In this document: positions 16,728 through 25,586 of the stretch, piece by piece
How the letters are laid out: each line of letters starts with the position of its first letter
Position numbering within the stretch: position 1 is the stretch's first letter
NCBI GenBank assembly: GCA_964521075.1
Contig: CAZFPI010000002.1
Coordinates: 1 to 64,000, forward strand
Source: Sterolibacterium sp964521075
GTDB taxonomy: Bacteria > Pseudomonadota > Gammaproteobacteria > Burkholderiales > Rhodocyclaceae
DNA: 64,000 nt
Direction of reading: 5' to 3'
Position numbers and translations under genes: made by a program
The notes under the pieces: generated by a model
What the model was told of the DNA's origin: nothing
The model's input: the letters and a program-made list of their open reading frames with translations, nothing else
The model's database searches: none

Positions 16728-17618
16728 ATGCCTGCGGACACCCCCGAGAAACGCCTTCCCATCGTCCTGACCTTTGCAGCCTCCGATCCCACGGGTGGCG
16801 CAGGAATGCAGGCCGACCTGCTAACGCTGGCCGCACTCGGCTGCCACCCCCTCAGCGTCATGACCGCCCTGACGGTTCAGGACACAGCCGGGGTCGATGC
16901 TGTCCTCCCGCTGGACGACGAATGGATCATCGACCAGGCGCGAACCCTGCTCGAAGACATGCCCGTGGCTGCCTTCAAGCTGGGCATGCTGGGCAGCATC
17001 GAAAATGTGGCGGCAATTGCCAGCATCGTGGCCGATTATCCGGACATCCCCCTGATTTTCGACCCTGTTCTCGCCTCCGGTCGCGGCGATACGCTGGCCG
17101 ACGAGGACATGATCTCCGCCATGGTTCAGCTTCTCCTCCCGCAAACCACCCTCCTGACGCCCAACAGCCTCGAAGCACGCAGGCTGGTACAGGTCATGGC
17201 GGAAGACGACGAAGACAAATACGACGAGGAAACAGACCCCCCCTCCCCCGCCCCCCCTGCGGGGCTTGCCTTCTACGCCCGCCACCTGACCGAAACCGGC
17301 TGCGAGAACGTACTCGTGACAGGAACCCACGAAAACACGGACAAGGTCATCAATACACTTTACGGTCGACAAGGCGTGATCCGCAGCGACCGCTGGGAAC
17401 GTCTGCCCGGCAGCTACCACGGCTCGGGCTGCACACTGGCATCCGCCATCGCGGCCAATCTTGCCCACGGCATGGACATCATCGACGCCGTACAGGCTGG
17501 CCAGAAATACACCTGGCACACCCTGGCCGCCGGTTTCCGGCCTGGCATGGGGCAATACCTGCCCGACCGCTTTTTCTGGGCACATGGCCACGAGAGTGAA
17601 GATGACACCGGAAACTGA
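16728..17618 (+). CDS. thiD: hydroxymethylpyrimidine/phosphomethylpyrimidine kinase
   Basis: About 296 residues, ribokinase-like fold. Makes HMP pyrophosphate for thiamine synthesis. Motifs: FAASDPTGGAGMQADL at the N-terminus, VMTALTVQDT, FDPVLASGRGD, LLTPNSLEA, and the catalytic loop GSYHGSGCTLASAIAANLAHG. An acidic/proline insert (DDEDKYDEETDPPSPAPP) around residues 165-180 is unusual. The start at 16728 is preferred over an upstream ATG at 16653, because the homologous sequence begins after it. Overlaps thiE by 17 bases. Confidence 0.94.
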   Translation: MPADTPEKRLPIVLTFAASDPTGGAGMQADLLTLAALGCHPLSVMTALTVQDTAGVDAVLPLDDEWIIDQARTLLEDMPVAAFKLGMLGSIENVAAIASIVADYPDIPLIFDPVLASGRGDTLADEDMISAMVQLLLPQTTLLTPNSLEARRLVQVMAEDDEDKYDEETDPPSPAPPAGLAFYARHLTETGCENVLVTGTHENTDKVINTLYGRQGVIRSDRWERLPGSYHGSGCTLASAIAANLAHGMDIIDAVQAGQKYTWHTLAAGFRPGMGQYLPDRFFWAHGHESEDDTGN

Positions 17619-18267
17619 GCCCGCCCCCCCGCTGCGCGGGCTCTACGCCATCACCCCTGAAGACACGATCCTGCCGCGCCTGTCCGCCCGGGTCGAAGCC
17701 GCCTTGCAAGGCGGCGTCCGCTGGGTGCAATACCGCAACAAAAATGCCCCGCCCCCCCTGCGCCGCGCGCAGGCCGCCGAAATGATGCGGCTATGCCACG
17801 CCCATGACGCGCGGCTCATCATCAATGACGACCTGCCGCTGGCTCTCGAAATCTGCGCCGACGGCGTTCACCTTGGCCGGGACGACCACGATGGCGAAAA
17901 CGACCTTCTGGCCGCCCGGGCCGCCCTGGGGCCGGGAAAAATACTTGGCGTCTCCTGCTACGCCGATCTCGCCCGCGCCGAAACCGCCGCGCGTGCCGGA
18001 GCCAGCTACCTGGCCTTTGGCAGCCTCTACCCGTCCAGAACCAAGCCAGGAGCACCCGCAGCACCGCTCACCCTGCTGGGCGAAGCCCGGCAATTCGGCC
18101 TGCCCATCGCCGCCATTGGCGGCATCACCCTGGACAATGCCGCGCAAACCCTCGCCGCCGGGGCCGACCTCCTCGCCGTCATCAGCGACATCTTCGATGC
18201 GGATGACGTGACCAGCCGCGCCCGCGCCTACACCCGACTTTTTGCCTCCCTGCCGAGAACATCATGA
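17602..18267 (+). CDS. thiE: thiamine-phosphate synthase
   Basis: About 221 residues, TIM barrel joining HMP-PP and thiazole phosphate to thiamine phosphate. Motifs: VRWVQYRNKN, LIINDDLPLALEICADGVHLGRDD, ILGVSCYADL, YLAFGSLYPSRTKPGA and PIAAIGGITLDNA. The start at 17602 lies inside the thiD end, giving translational coupling. Its stop overlaps the hemL start in an ATGA. Confidence 0.95.
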   Translation: MTPETEPAPPLRGLYAITPEDTILPRLSARVEAALQGGVRWVQYRNKNAPPPLRRAQAAEMMRLCHAHDARLIINDDLPLALEICADGVHLGRDDHDGENDLLAARAALGPGKILGVSCYADLARAETAARAGASYLAFGSLYPSRTKPGAPAAPLTLLGEARQFGLPIAAIGGITLDNAAQTLAAGADLLAVISDIFDADDVTSRARAYTRLFASLPRTS

Positions 18268-19541
18268 CCCGCAACGACACCCTGTTCGACCATGCCCAGA
18301 AAACCATTCCCGGCGGCGTCAATTCGCCGGTCCGCGCCTTCCGCTCTGTCGGCGGCACACCGCGCTTCATCAGCAGCGGTGCCGGGGCTCGCGTCCGGGA
18401 TGTCGATGGCCACGAATATCTGGATTACGTCGGCTCCTGGGGCCCGCTGATCGTCGGCCACGCCCATCCCGATGTCATTCGCGCCGTGCAGGCAGCGGCG
18501 GCCAAGGGCCTCTCCTTTGGCGCACCGACGGCAGGTGAAGTCGAACTGGCCGAAGAACTCATCCGGCTCGTCCCCAGCCTCGACATGGTTCGCCTCGTCT
18601 CCTCCGGAACGGAAGCCACCATGAGTGCCATCCGCCTGGCCCGTGGCTACACCGGCCGCGATGCCATCATCAAGTTCGAAGGCTGCTACCACGGCCATTC
18701 CGACAGTCTCCTCGTCAAAGCCGGCAGCGGCATGCTCACCTTCGGCAACCCCTCCTCCAGCGGCGTACCGGCCGATCTCGCCCACCACACACTGGTGCTC
18801 GACTACAACGACCCGCAACAACTCGCCGACGCCTTTGCCCGACATGGCGACAAAATAGCCTGCATCATCGTCGAACCCGTCGCCGGCAACATGAACCTCA
18901 TACGACCGACCCCGGATTTTCTCAAAGCCCTGCGCGAGCTTTGCACCCGGCATGGCGCGCTCCTTGTTTTCGACGAAGTCATGACCGGATTCCGCGTCGC
19001 CCCGGGCAGCGCGCAAGGCCTGTTCGGCATCACGCCGGACATCTCCACCTTCGGCAAGGTCATCGGTGGCGGCATGCCGCTGGGTGCTTTTGGTGGCCGA
19101 CGCGACATCATGGAAAAAATCGCCCCGCTCGGGCCCGTCTATCAAGCCGGAACCCTCTCGGGCAACCCCCTGTCCGTCGCTGCGGGCCTGGCCACACTGA
19201 AGCTGATTCAAGCCCCGGGCTTCTACGAAAGCCTCACCGAAAAGACAAAACGCCTGTGCGATGGCCTGACCGCCGCCGCGAAAGCCCATGGCATCGCCTT
19301 TTCGGCCCAATCTGTCGGCGGCATGTTCGGCCTCTATTTCAGCGCGGCCTGCCCCGGCAACTACGCCGAAGTCATGCGCTGCGACAAAGACGCCTTCAAC
19401 CGCTTTTTCCACGCCATGCTGGATGCGGGCCACTATCTCGCTCCTTCGGCCTTTGAAGCTGGCTTCGTCTCGGCCGCCCATACGGATGCCGACATCGACA
19501 GCACCATTGCTGCGGCAAAAGAAATCTTCGCCCGGACTTGA
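18264..19541 (+). CDS. hemL: glutamate-1-semialdehyde 2,1-aminomutase
   Basis: 425 residues, PLP enzyme of the C5 pathway to 5-aminolevulinate for tetrapyrroles, including heme d1 and siroheme. Begins MTRNDTLFDHAQKTIPGGVNSPVRAF. Motifs SSGTEATMSAIRLARGYTGR, FEGCYHGHSD and the PLP lysine in STFGKVIGGGMPLGAFGG. Coupled to thiE by an ATGA overlap; the thiD-thiE-hemL arrangement is familiar in Betaproteobacteria. Confidence 0.97.
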   Translation: MTRNDTLFDHAQKTIPGGVNSPVRAFRSVGGTPRFISSGAGARVRDVDGHEYLDYVGSWGPLIVGHAHPDVIRAVQAAAAKGLSFGAPTAGEVELAEELIRLVPSLDMVRLVSSGTEATMSAIRLARGYTGRDAIIKFEGCYHGHSDSLLVKAGSGMLTFGNPSSSGVPADLAHHTLVLDYNDPQQLADAFARHGDKIACIIVEPVAGNMNLIRPTPDFLKALRELCTRHGALLVFDEVMTGFRVAPGSAQGLFGITPDISTFGKVIGGGMPLGAFGGRRDIMEKIAPLGPVYQAGTLSGNPLSVAAGLATLKLIQAPGFYESLTEKTKRLCDGLTAAAKAHGIAFSAQSVGGMFGLYFSAACPGNYAEVMRCDKDAFNRFFHAMLDAGHYLAPSAFEAGFVSAAHTDADIDSTIAAAKEIFART

Positions 19542-19852
19542 AAACCCTCCTGCTGCACCGCGACGCGCCTCCCAAGCCCCCCCGGGGCGCGGCCTGCAAC
19601 GGCTGCGGCGTCTGCTGCGCGGCGCGCCCCTGCCCGGTCAGCCTGCTCCTTTTCCGGCAAGACAAAAAAGGCGCACCCTGTGCCGCCTTGCAATGGCAAA
19701 CGGACAAAATGCGTTATGTCTGCGGCCTGCTCACCGAGCCTTGCAGCCTTCTCCCCTGGCTGCCTGCCTGTCTGGGCCACCCGGCTGCGGCCTGCTTCCG
19801 CCGGAGCATCGCCGCAGACACAGGCTGCGATTGCGACATCGAACTGGCGTAA
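19538..19852 (+). CDS. small cysteine-rich protein with CxxCxxCC cluster motif
   Basis: 104 residues starting with TTG, whose last bases overlap the hemL stop (TTGA). Ten cysteines: an N-terminal CNGCGVCCAARPC cluster and later single Cys plus CDC near the end. This resembles the YkgJ-type zinc/iron-binding cysteine clusters found in many small proteobacterial proteins. The metal and function are unknown. Coupled to hemL, so perhaps linked to metal or tetrapyrrole metabolism (inference). Confidence 0.7.
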   Translation: MKTLLLHRDAPPKPPRGAACNGCGVCCAARPCPVSLLLFRQDKKGAPCAALQWQTDKMRYVCGLLTEPCSLLPWLPACLGHPAAACFRRSIAADTGCDCDIELA

Positions 19853-19938
19853 GCCCAAACCACCCGGCCCTATAACATGCACGAATAATGCGGTTTATGT
19901 GCCATAATTCCGCCTTTCCAACCCACCAAGGATCCATC

Positions 19939-20190
19939 ATGGCCTGCAATCACACCGACCCTTCCGCCATCTACCCCTTTGACGCGCGCGGTATTGCCAA
20001 GCGTTTCCGCCACGCCGCCATCTTCGGCGCGCTCGATGCCCTGATGCCTGGCGAAACCATGCGTTTTTGCAACGACCACGACCCCATCCCCCTGCTCAAC
20101 CAGCTCAACCAGCGTTACGGCGCACAGGTCGAAATCCTCTATCAGCAGCGCGTTCCCGGCGAAATCGTCATCGACTTCGTCAAGAAGTAA
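19939..20190 (+). CDS. DUF2249 domain protein
   Basis: 83 residues with the DUF2249 pattern: FDARGIAKRFRHAAIFGALDALMPGETMRFCNDHDPIPLL, then QRVPGEIVIDFVKK. Such proteins often sit near nitric oxide, nitrate or hemerythrin genes, but no activity is firmly known. The ATG at 19939 has an AAGGA ribosome-binding site 7 bases upstream; a start at 19888 would add an unconserved segment. It ends 24 bases before the next gene, a membrane protein. Confidence 0.82.
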   Translation: MACNHTDPSAIYPFDARGIAKRFRHAAIFGALDALMPGETMRFCNDHDPIPLLNQLNQRYGAQVEILYQQRVPGEIVIDFVKK

Positions 20191-20214
20191 GCCCCGCCCG
20201 CAAGAATCCCGCTC

Positions 20215-21402
20215 ATGTCCCTCCTGCCGCTGCTCGCCATCAACGCGCTGTTCATGATGGCAGCAGCGGGAGGGCTGGCACTCACCACCGATGTGCCGCC
20301 CCAAGCCCTGGCCCACCTGGCACTCGCGCTGGGTGCCCTGCCGCTGATCCTCGCGGCCATGGCCTATTTCGTGCCGGTTCTCACCCGCAGTAACGCCACG
20401 CTACCCCGCAGCCTGAGTCTGGCTCCCCTCACAGCCTGGCTGGGAGCCGCCGCCCTGATTGCCGGTTTCACGGGGGCCATGCCCTACATCGCGGCCAGCC
20501 ATCTCGCCTTCCTTCTGGCCTCCGCCGCCACCCTTGCCCTGCTCCTCTGGGCCTTTGGCCGCCGACGGCGCACCGTGGGGCGAGCACACCCCGGGCTAAA
20601 CTGGTATCTCGCCGCCCTGGCCTGTTTCACCCTCGCCCTGCTGGCTGTCCCCCTGATGTCCCTGTGGCCATCGCAACACCCCGCCCTGCGGCTTTTCCAT
20701 CTTCATCTAAACCTCCTGGGCTTTGTTGGCCTGACGGCCATCGGCACACTACAAGTCCTGCTGCCGACCACACTCAGCCAGCCCGACCCCCGGGCCGCGC
20801 AACGCCTGACACAGGATCTGAAATACGCCATCGCCGGAGTGCTCCTGCTATCTGCCGCAGCGGCCTGGCTCCCCCCGCTCAGTCTCGCAGGCCTCATTCT
20901 TTACCTGATCGCGCCACTGCGAATGCTGTGGCACTGGCACGAGGATTACCGTCAGCGGCTCACCGGAGAAAACCGTGCGAACTGCATACACGGGGCAGCC
21001 ATCTCCCTGATTCTGGCCGGCACAGGGCTCATCGGTCTGCTGCTCCTCGGCCTGTCGCACAGCGGAACGATGCTGGCCGGGCTGAACGGTCGCGCCAGCA
21101 TCGCTGCTTTCGTTCTCGCCTTTTTGCTGCCACTGGTCAGCGGTGCGGCCACGCAGCTGCTGCCCGTCTGGCTGCGTCCCGGCCCGCAGGGCGAGTGGCA
21201 CAAGCGGATGCGCGCCAGCCTCGGTCGACAAGCCGGGCTGCGCGCCGGATTGATGGTGACAGGTGGCTGGGCTCTCGCGTTTGGCTCCCTGGCTGGCGCA
21301 TGGCTTGGCGCGGCAGGCATGGCGATATTGATCGTCACCTTCCTGCGCGGCCTGTGCTTCACACGCCCCTGGCCTCGCCAGGGCAAGCTCAATTCACCGT
21401 GA
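20215..21402 (+). CDS. multi-pass membrane protein, NnrS/heme-copper oxidase subunit I-like
   Basis: 395 residues, about 12 predicted membrane helices. The histidine-bearing stretch LFHLHLNLLGFVGLTAIGTLQVLLPT in the middle resembles helices of NnrS-like and CcoN-like proteins, which bind heme or copper. The other helices show few of the canonical six histidines, so an oxidase function is not supported. It forms a unit with the upstream DUF2249 gene, a pairing that suggests NO or respiratory stress handling (inference). Its 3' end overlaps the convergent lipoprotein gene by 14 bases. Confidence 0.6.
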   Translation: MSLLPLLAINALFMMAAAGGLALTTDVPPQALAHLALALGALPLILAAMAYFVPVLTRSNATLPRSLSLAPLTAWLGAAALIAGFTGAMPYIAASHLAFLLASAATLALLLWAFGRRRRTVGRAHPGLNWYLAALACFTLALLAVPLMSLWPSQHPALRLFHLHLNLLGFVGLTAIGTLQVLLPTTLSQPDPRAAQRLTQDLKYAIAGVLLLSAAAAWLPPLSLAGLILYLIAPLRMLWHWHEDYRQRLTGENRANCIHGAAISLILAGTGLIGLLLLGLSHSGTMLAGLNGRASIAAFVLAFLLPLVSGAATQLLPVWLRPGPQGEWHKRMRASLGRQAGLRAGLMVTGGWALAFGSLAGAWLGAAGMAILIVTFLRGLCFTRPWPRQGKLNSP

Positions 21403-23560
21403 CATTGACCGACGCCTGCCCCCCCAGCGGGGTCTTGGTCAGGATCTCCACAGGGCCGGACGGATAACTTCCCGTGCCCGTGCAGTTGGTTCCGCCATCC
21501 ACCGTCATCGTCACCCAGCTTCCCCCCGCATGCGTCGTATCACCCACCGGTGAACCCGAGCCTATCGCCACCGTTGCAGCCGACGGCGTGGAAGCCGGTT
21601 CAGTGAAAGTCACGGTATTCGTGCCGATACTCACCTGCGTTCCCGAAGGCATCGGGTTATTGTTGCGGTCCATCAGCCAGAAGCCGAATGTCCGCGTGCA
21701 GGCACTACTCATGGCAAAACTGGTCTGGGACAATTTCGGATAAGAATCTGACAGCACGATAACCCGGCTGCGCCGTACATAGGCCTTGCCCCAGGCCCCG
21801 CCACAGGTATTTTCCCGGCTCAGTGCGTTGGCGTAATTCGCAGGCAGGGCCGCCGTGCCGCCATTGACGTTACGGGTCAAACAGGCCACCGGCGAAGAAA
21901 CGGGCGCAAAGCTCAGATACTGTTCGCGCAAATCGGGCTGAACCGGACTCGAATCCCACTTTCCATTCTCGTTGGCATCTACAAAAGGATCGCCCAAGTC
22001 ATAGAAAGTCTCACCGGCGTCGAATACATTATTGCCATTGGCATCCAGAAAACTCATCTCGCCCACGGCATAGGCCAGAACCGTGACGCGACCGTTCTGA
22101 ACGAACAGAGGATTCCCGCTGCTGTCTGTGATCGCCGCCCCACTGGAATCCACGGCGGCCACAGCACCCTGTGATTGCGCGCTGGTGAGCTCACCTTGCG
22201 GCCGATACTGGGCACTGCGGAAAGAAACCGAACAGCGTCCCGAAGAAAGAGTGCACGAAGGACTGATCTGCCCACCTTCTGCAATGAAATTGATCGCCGT
22301 ACCATCCGGGGCTGGATTGCCCATCCGGTCCGAAGCGGTCACCGTCAATGCCGTGCTCACGCCATCGTACAACCAGCCCTCGATATTGCCGGTTTCGAGG
22401 GCGAGTGAAAAGCCGTTTTGAGCCGGCAAGCCCGTTGAAACCGACAACTGGCTGGACTGACTGACGATCCCCGTCGTGCCGCCCAGGCTCGCCCGAACCG
22501 AAACCGGGGTCGGAATCGTTCCTGCACTGACCGTGGTCAACACCTCGCCCAGCGCATCGCTCGTCGCCGTACTGGGGAAAAGCGTGGCCCCGCCCGTCCC
22601 ATTTGAAGGCAGCAGGCTGAAATCGACGGACACGCCCTGACGCCCATTGCCATTCGTGTCAATCACACGGAACTTGACCGTCGCCGTCTGGGGCAGAAGA
22701 GAACCAGCACCCTGAATACCAATCAGCGTTGGGGCAACGGAAACGAATTGCAGATTATTGGCGGCCGGCAAGGTGACCGCCAGCGTCCCGCTGGATGAAG
22801 CCCCGCTGGCTGTTGCCGTCACGACATCCGTCCCGGATGCACAATTCTGGTCCCGGTAGGTCGTGGTCGCCACGCCATTCAGCACATTCACCGGAGAGTC
22901 GATTGTCGCCTTGCCGGAAGAGATGCAAGGAGAGGAAAAGCTGACGGAAACCTGCGGCCCTGCGGGTGCACCCTCAAGCTGCACCGGCACGCTGACCACC
23001 GTTGTCCCATAAGATGAAATCGAGGCCTGCCCGAAACTCAGCGTGCCCAACGTCACCCTTGAGGTATTGACATCCACCGCCACGGGCAAACTGGCATGGC
23101 TTTGTGTGCTGATCGTACCATCTGCCGCCTTGCTGCTGATCTGGACCGTTGCCGTGATCGCTGTAGAACCCAGTGAGTCCGAGCCGACCGCATCCACCTG
23201 GATCGAAGCCACCCCCGTGCTATCCGTGGCGACTTGAGCCGAAGCCGGGCTGAATCTTACAAAAGCGTCTTTTGCCACAAAGCTGACGAGCGTGTTTGCC
23301 AGCGGTGCTCCCCGCCCATCCTTGACCGTCGCCACCGCGTAAATAGGGGTTCCCGAATTGACCTTGCTGATCGCATTCGAACCACTTGCAGGCAATGCCG
23401 CGACCAAAACCAGCTGCACCGTTGGCGTCCCGGCCTGGCCCGTCCCGGAACCGGAAGAACCGGCTGTCTCCCCCGCGCCCCCCCCCAGACAAGCCGTCAA
23501 CATCATGGCCAGCATCGCCATCCACATCCAATTCGCCACCTTCCGCCATTGCATCATCAT
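21389..23560 (-). CDS. large Ig-like (Big_1/invasin-like) repeat lipoprotein
   Basis: 723 residues. Lipoprotein signal peptide with lipobox LTAC (Cys24), then a Gly/Ser linker and several bacterial Ig-like domains of about 100 residues (for example PIYAVATVKDGRGAPLANTLVSFVAKD; VKFRVIDTNGNGRQGVSVDFSLLPSNG; ALTVTASDRMGNPAPDGTAINFIAEGG). Near residues 510-540 it carries DANGNNVFDAGETFYDLGDP followed by DANENGKWD, loops that look like calcium-binding EF-hand/dockerin motifs. Likely cell-surface or periplasmic; role unknown. Divergent from the MSHA-like operon, so it may be a partner of that apparatus (inference). Three consecutive ATGs blur the start; CTGGAG lies 6 bases upstream. Confidence 0.85.
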   Translation of the reverse strand: MMMQWRKVANWMWMAMLAMMLTACLGGGAGETAGSSGSGTGQAGTPTVQLVLVAALPASGSNAISKVNSGTPIYAVATVKDGRGAPLANTLVSFVAKDAFVRFSPASAQVATDSTGVASIQVDAVGSDSLGSTAITATVQISSKAADGTISTQSHASLPVAVDVNTSRVTLGTLSFGQASISSYGTTVVSVPVQLEGAPAGPQVSVSFSSPCISSGKATIDSPVNVLNGVATTTYRDQNCASGTDVVTATASGASSSGTLAVTLPAANNLQFVSVAPTLIGIQGAGSLLPQTATVKFRVIDTNGNGRQGVSVDFSLLPSNGTGGATLFPSTATSDALGEVLTTVSAGTIPTPVSVRASLGGTTGIVSQSSQLSVSTGLPAQNGFSLALETGNIEGWLYDGVSTALTVTASDRMGNPAPDGTAINFIAEGGQISPSCTLSSGRCSVSFRSAQYRPQGELTSAQSQGAVAAVDSSGAAITDSSGNPLFVQNGRVTVLAYAVGEMSFLDANGNNVFDAGETFYDLGDPFVDANENGKWDSSPVQPDLREQYLSFAPVSSPVACLTRNVNGGTAALPANYANALSRENTCGGAWGKAYVRRSRVIVLSDSYPKLSQTSFAMSSACTRTFGFWLMDRNNNPMPSGTQVSIGTNTVTFTEPASTPSAATVAIGSGSPVGDTTHAGGSWVTMTVDGGTNCTGTGSYPSGPVEILTKTPLGGQASVNVTVN

Positions 23561-23779
23561 CCACTCCAGAGAAGTACATTTGGGGATTATGGAGCCGGAA
23601 TGAACGTCTGTAGATAAAAAATCGAGGGGATTTCACCCTCTTGTCCTGACAGCCAGATTCAGAATTCGGGCTTCAATTCAAGGCATAATTCGCAAAATCA
23701 TGACGAATGTCACACCCGGCCCTTTCCTCTCCTGCCCCACCCTTGCTTCCAGACAGACTTTCCTGACAGAGGCCCCTTG

Positions 23780-24835
23780 ATGACCACCGCCGCTCACCTG
23801 CAGCACTTCGGCCTGACCCGCCCGCCCTTCCAGATTCGGCCCGATACGGATTTCTTCTTCCCGGGCAACCGCCAGGGAGAATATCTGGACGCCCTGCTGC
23901 ATGTCGCCGCGCACGACGAAGGGCTCTGCATCGTCATCGCCGGTGCAGGCAGCGGAAAAACGCTCATGGCACGCCAGATGATTTCCCGGCTCCCCGAGGA
24001 CATCCAGGCACTTTACCTGGCCTACCCCTGCCTCGGTCGCGGCGAAATTCTCGATGCCATCGGCAGCGAACTGGGCATGGACTCCCTGCCCGACACGATG
24101 GATGGCAAACTCGCCATGCTGCAAGGGCAGCTCCGGCAGCGGCATGCCGACGGAAAACGGATACTGCTCGTCATCGACGAAGCGCACACCCTGCCGACCG
24201 AATCGCTCGAAGAAATCCGCATGCTCTCCGATCTGGAAGCAGAACAGCACAAACTGGTCAACATTCTGCTGCTGGGCCAACCCGGGCTGGACACCCTGCT
24301 CACCGACCCCCGCCTGCGGCAGGTGCAGGATCGCGTGATCCACCGCTTCGAGCTCACCCCTTTCTCGCGCGACGATGTTGCCGCCTATATCGACCACCGT
24401 CTGCGTGCCTCGGGCTGGCAAGGCGGCCCGCTGTTCGACGACAAGGCACTTGACGCCATCAGCCACGCCTCCGAAGGCCGGGCGCAACGGATCAACCTGC
24501 TGGCCGATCTCTCCTTGCAGGCAGCCTGCGCCAAAGATGCCAAACAGGTTCACGCCAGCCACGTCAAACAGGCCATGGCCAGCCTACCCGACGCCCCGGC
24601 CCTGCCCCGGGAACAATCCACCCTGAAACTCCCCACCCTGCCTCGTCTGCGGCTAGCGGGCTCGCTTGCCGCGCTGGCCCTGGCAGGCACGGTTGCCTGG
24701 GCCCTCACCTTCACCGGCACGGCCTCAAAACAGGCTGCTCCGGCATCCCCCCCCCATGCCCAGGCCAAACCCCAGACCAAAGCCGGGGGCAATGCCGCCT
24801 CACCTGCCGAACCGGCAGCCACCCAACTGGCCTAA
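23780..24835 (+). CDS. mshM: ExeA/MshM-type AAA ATPase, first paralogue (apparently truncated by a stop codon)
   Basis: 351 residues. AAA_22-type ATPase with Walker A AGAGSGKTLMAR near residue 54, Walker B LLVIDEAHTLP near 132, the sensor sequence NILLLGQPGLDTLL, then one membrane helix near 291-311 (LAGSLAALALAGTVAWALTF) and an Ala/Pro-rich tail. ExeA family proteins use ATP and a periplasmic peptidoglycan-binding part to help insert secretins. The TAA at 24833 interrupts a linker that continues in the same frame into the OmpA-like sequence downstream, so the intact gene probably spanned 23780-25549. First gene of the MSHA-like operon. Confidence 0.85.
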   Translation: MTTAAHLQHFGLTRPPFQIRPDTDFFFPGNRQGEYLDALLHVAAHDEGLCIVIAGAGSGKTLMARQMISRLPEDIQALYLAYPCLGRGEILDAIGSELGMDSLPDTMDGKLAMLQGQLRQRHADGKRILLVIDEAHTLPTESLEEIRMLSDLEAEQHKLVNILLLGQPGLDTLLTDPRLRQVQDRVIHRFELTPFSRDDVAAYIDHRLRASGWQGGPLFDDKALDAISHASEGRAQRINLLADLSLQAACAKDAKQVHASHVKQAMASLPDAPALPREQSTLKLPTLPRLRLAGSLAALALAGTVAWALTFTGTASKQAAPASPPHAQAKPQTKAGGNAASPAEPAATQLA

Positions 24836-24910
24836 AACACCCACACTCCGCCACCCGGCCCATCCCCCGCAGACACACCGGCCAGCGCGGCACAAGCCAC
24901 CGTCGCACCG

Positions 24911-25549
24911 GTGCGCCCTGAACCAGCATCGCCAGCTCCCGCCCCGGTCGCCGCAGCCCCGACGGCCAAACTCCCTGCCCAGTCCGCACCATCCACACCA
25001 TCCGCCCCCACCTCCGCCAAAACGACACCCACCGCAACGACAGCCCCGGCGCAGGCCAATGGTGCCAGTGGAAAACCCTCGCCGAAACTGAAGCTCGACA
25101 CCGAACTGGCCTCCGTGCAACGTGTCATTCCCTTCGCAGTGTATTCCGCCAGTCTCGGGCCGCGCGGACGCAAGGCCATTGCCGAAATCGTGCCGCTGGC
25201 CAAACAAGCCGAGCGCATCAATGTCCGTGGCCGCACCGACAGCTCTGGCGACCGCGAACAGAACCGAGAAATCGCCAAAGCCCGCGCCATCAGCGTCATT
25301 TACGCCTTCAAGGCCGAAGGTGTTTCGCGCAAAATCATGAAAGCCACCTACTGCACCCGCTGCTTCGTCGCCACGAACGACACGGCAGAAGGCCGCCGCG
25401 CCAACCGCCGCGTCGATGTCGAACTGGTCATGCCAGCCAAGCTGGCCCTGCACCTGCCCAAACCGGTCTATTCCGCGCCGGACGTCGACAACGGCCCGGT
25501 ACTGCTGGCGCGTCTGGACGACCGTTTCATGGAATTCGGCCACCGCTGA
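24911..25549 (+). CDS. OmpA-like peptidoglycan-binding domain, in frame with the upstream ExeA-like ATPase
   Basis: Nominal 212-residue frame with a GTG at 24911, but the frame is open from 24836 and is the same as that of the preceding ATPase. A Pro/Ala/Thr-rich linker (to about residue 55) leads to an OmpA C-terminal domain: VIPFAVYSASLGPRGRKAI, INVRGRTDSSGDREQN, KARAISVIYAF and a NRRVDVELV end. It has no signal peptide or membrane helix of its own, so it would reach the periplasm only as a fusion with the ATPase's helix. Best read as the 3' half of a split gene; readthrough or sequencing error are alternatives. Confidence 0.75.
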   Translation: MRPEPASPAPAPVAAAPTAKLPAQSAPSTPSAPTSAKTTPTATTAPAQANGASGKPSPKLKLDTELASVQRVIPFAVYSASLGPRGRKAIAEIVPLAKQAERINVRGRTDSSGDREQNREIAKARAISVIYAFKAEGVSRKIMKATYCTRCFVATNDTAEGRRANRRVDVELVMPAKLALHLPKPVYSAPDVDNGPVLLARLDDRFMEFGHR

Positions 25550-25586
25550 CCCCATCGCCTCCGTCACCTGACCGCCCTTCACTGCC

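Noticed and set aside
18228..19481. 417-codon open frame antisense to hemL
   Set aside because: Shadow of hemL; no independent support.
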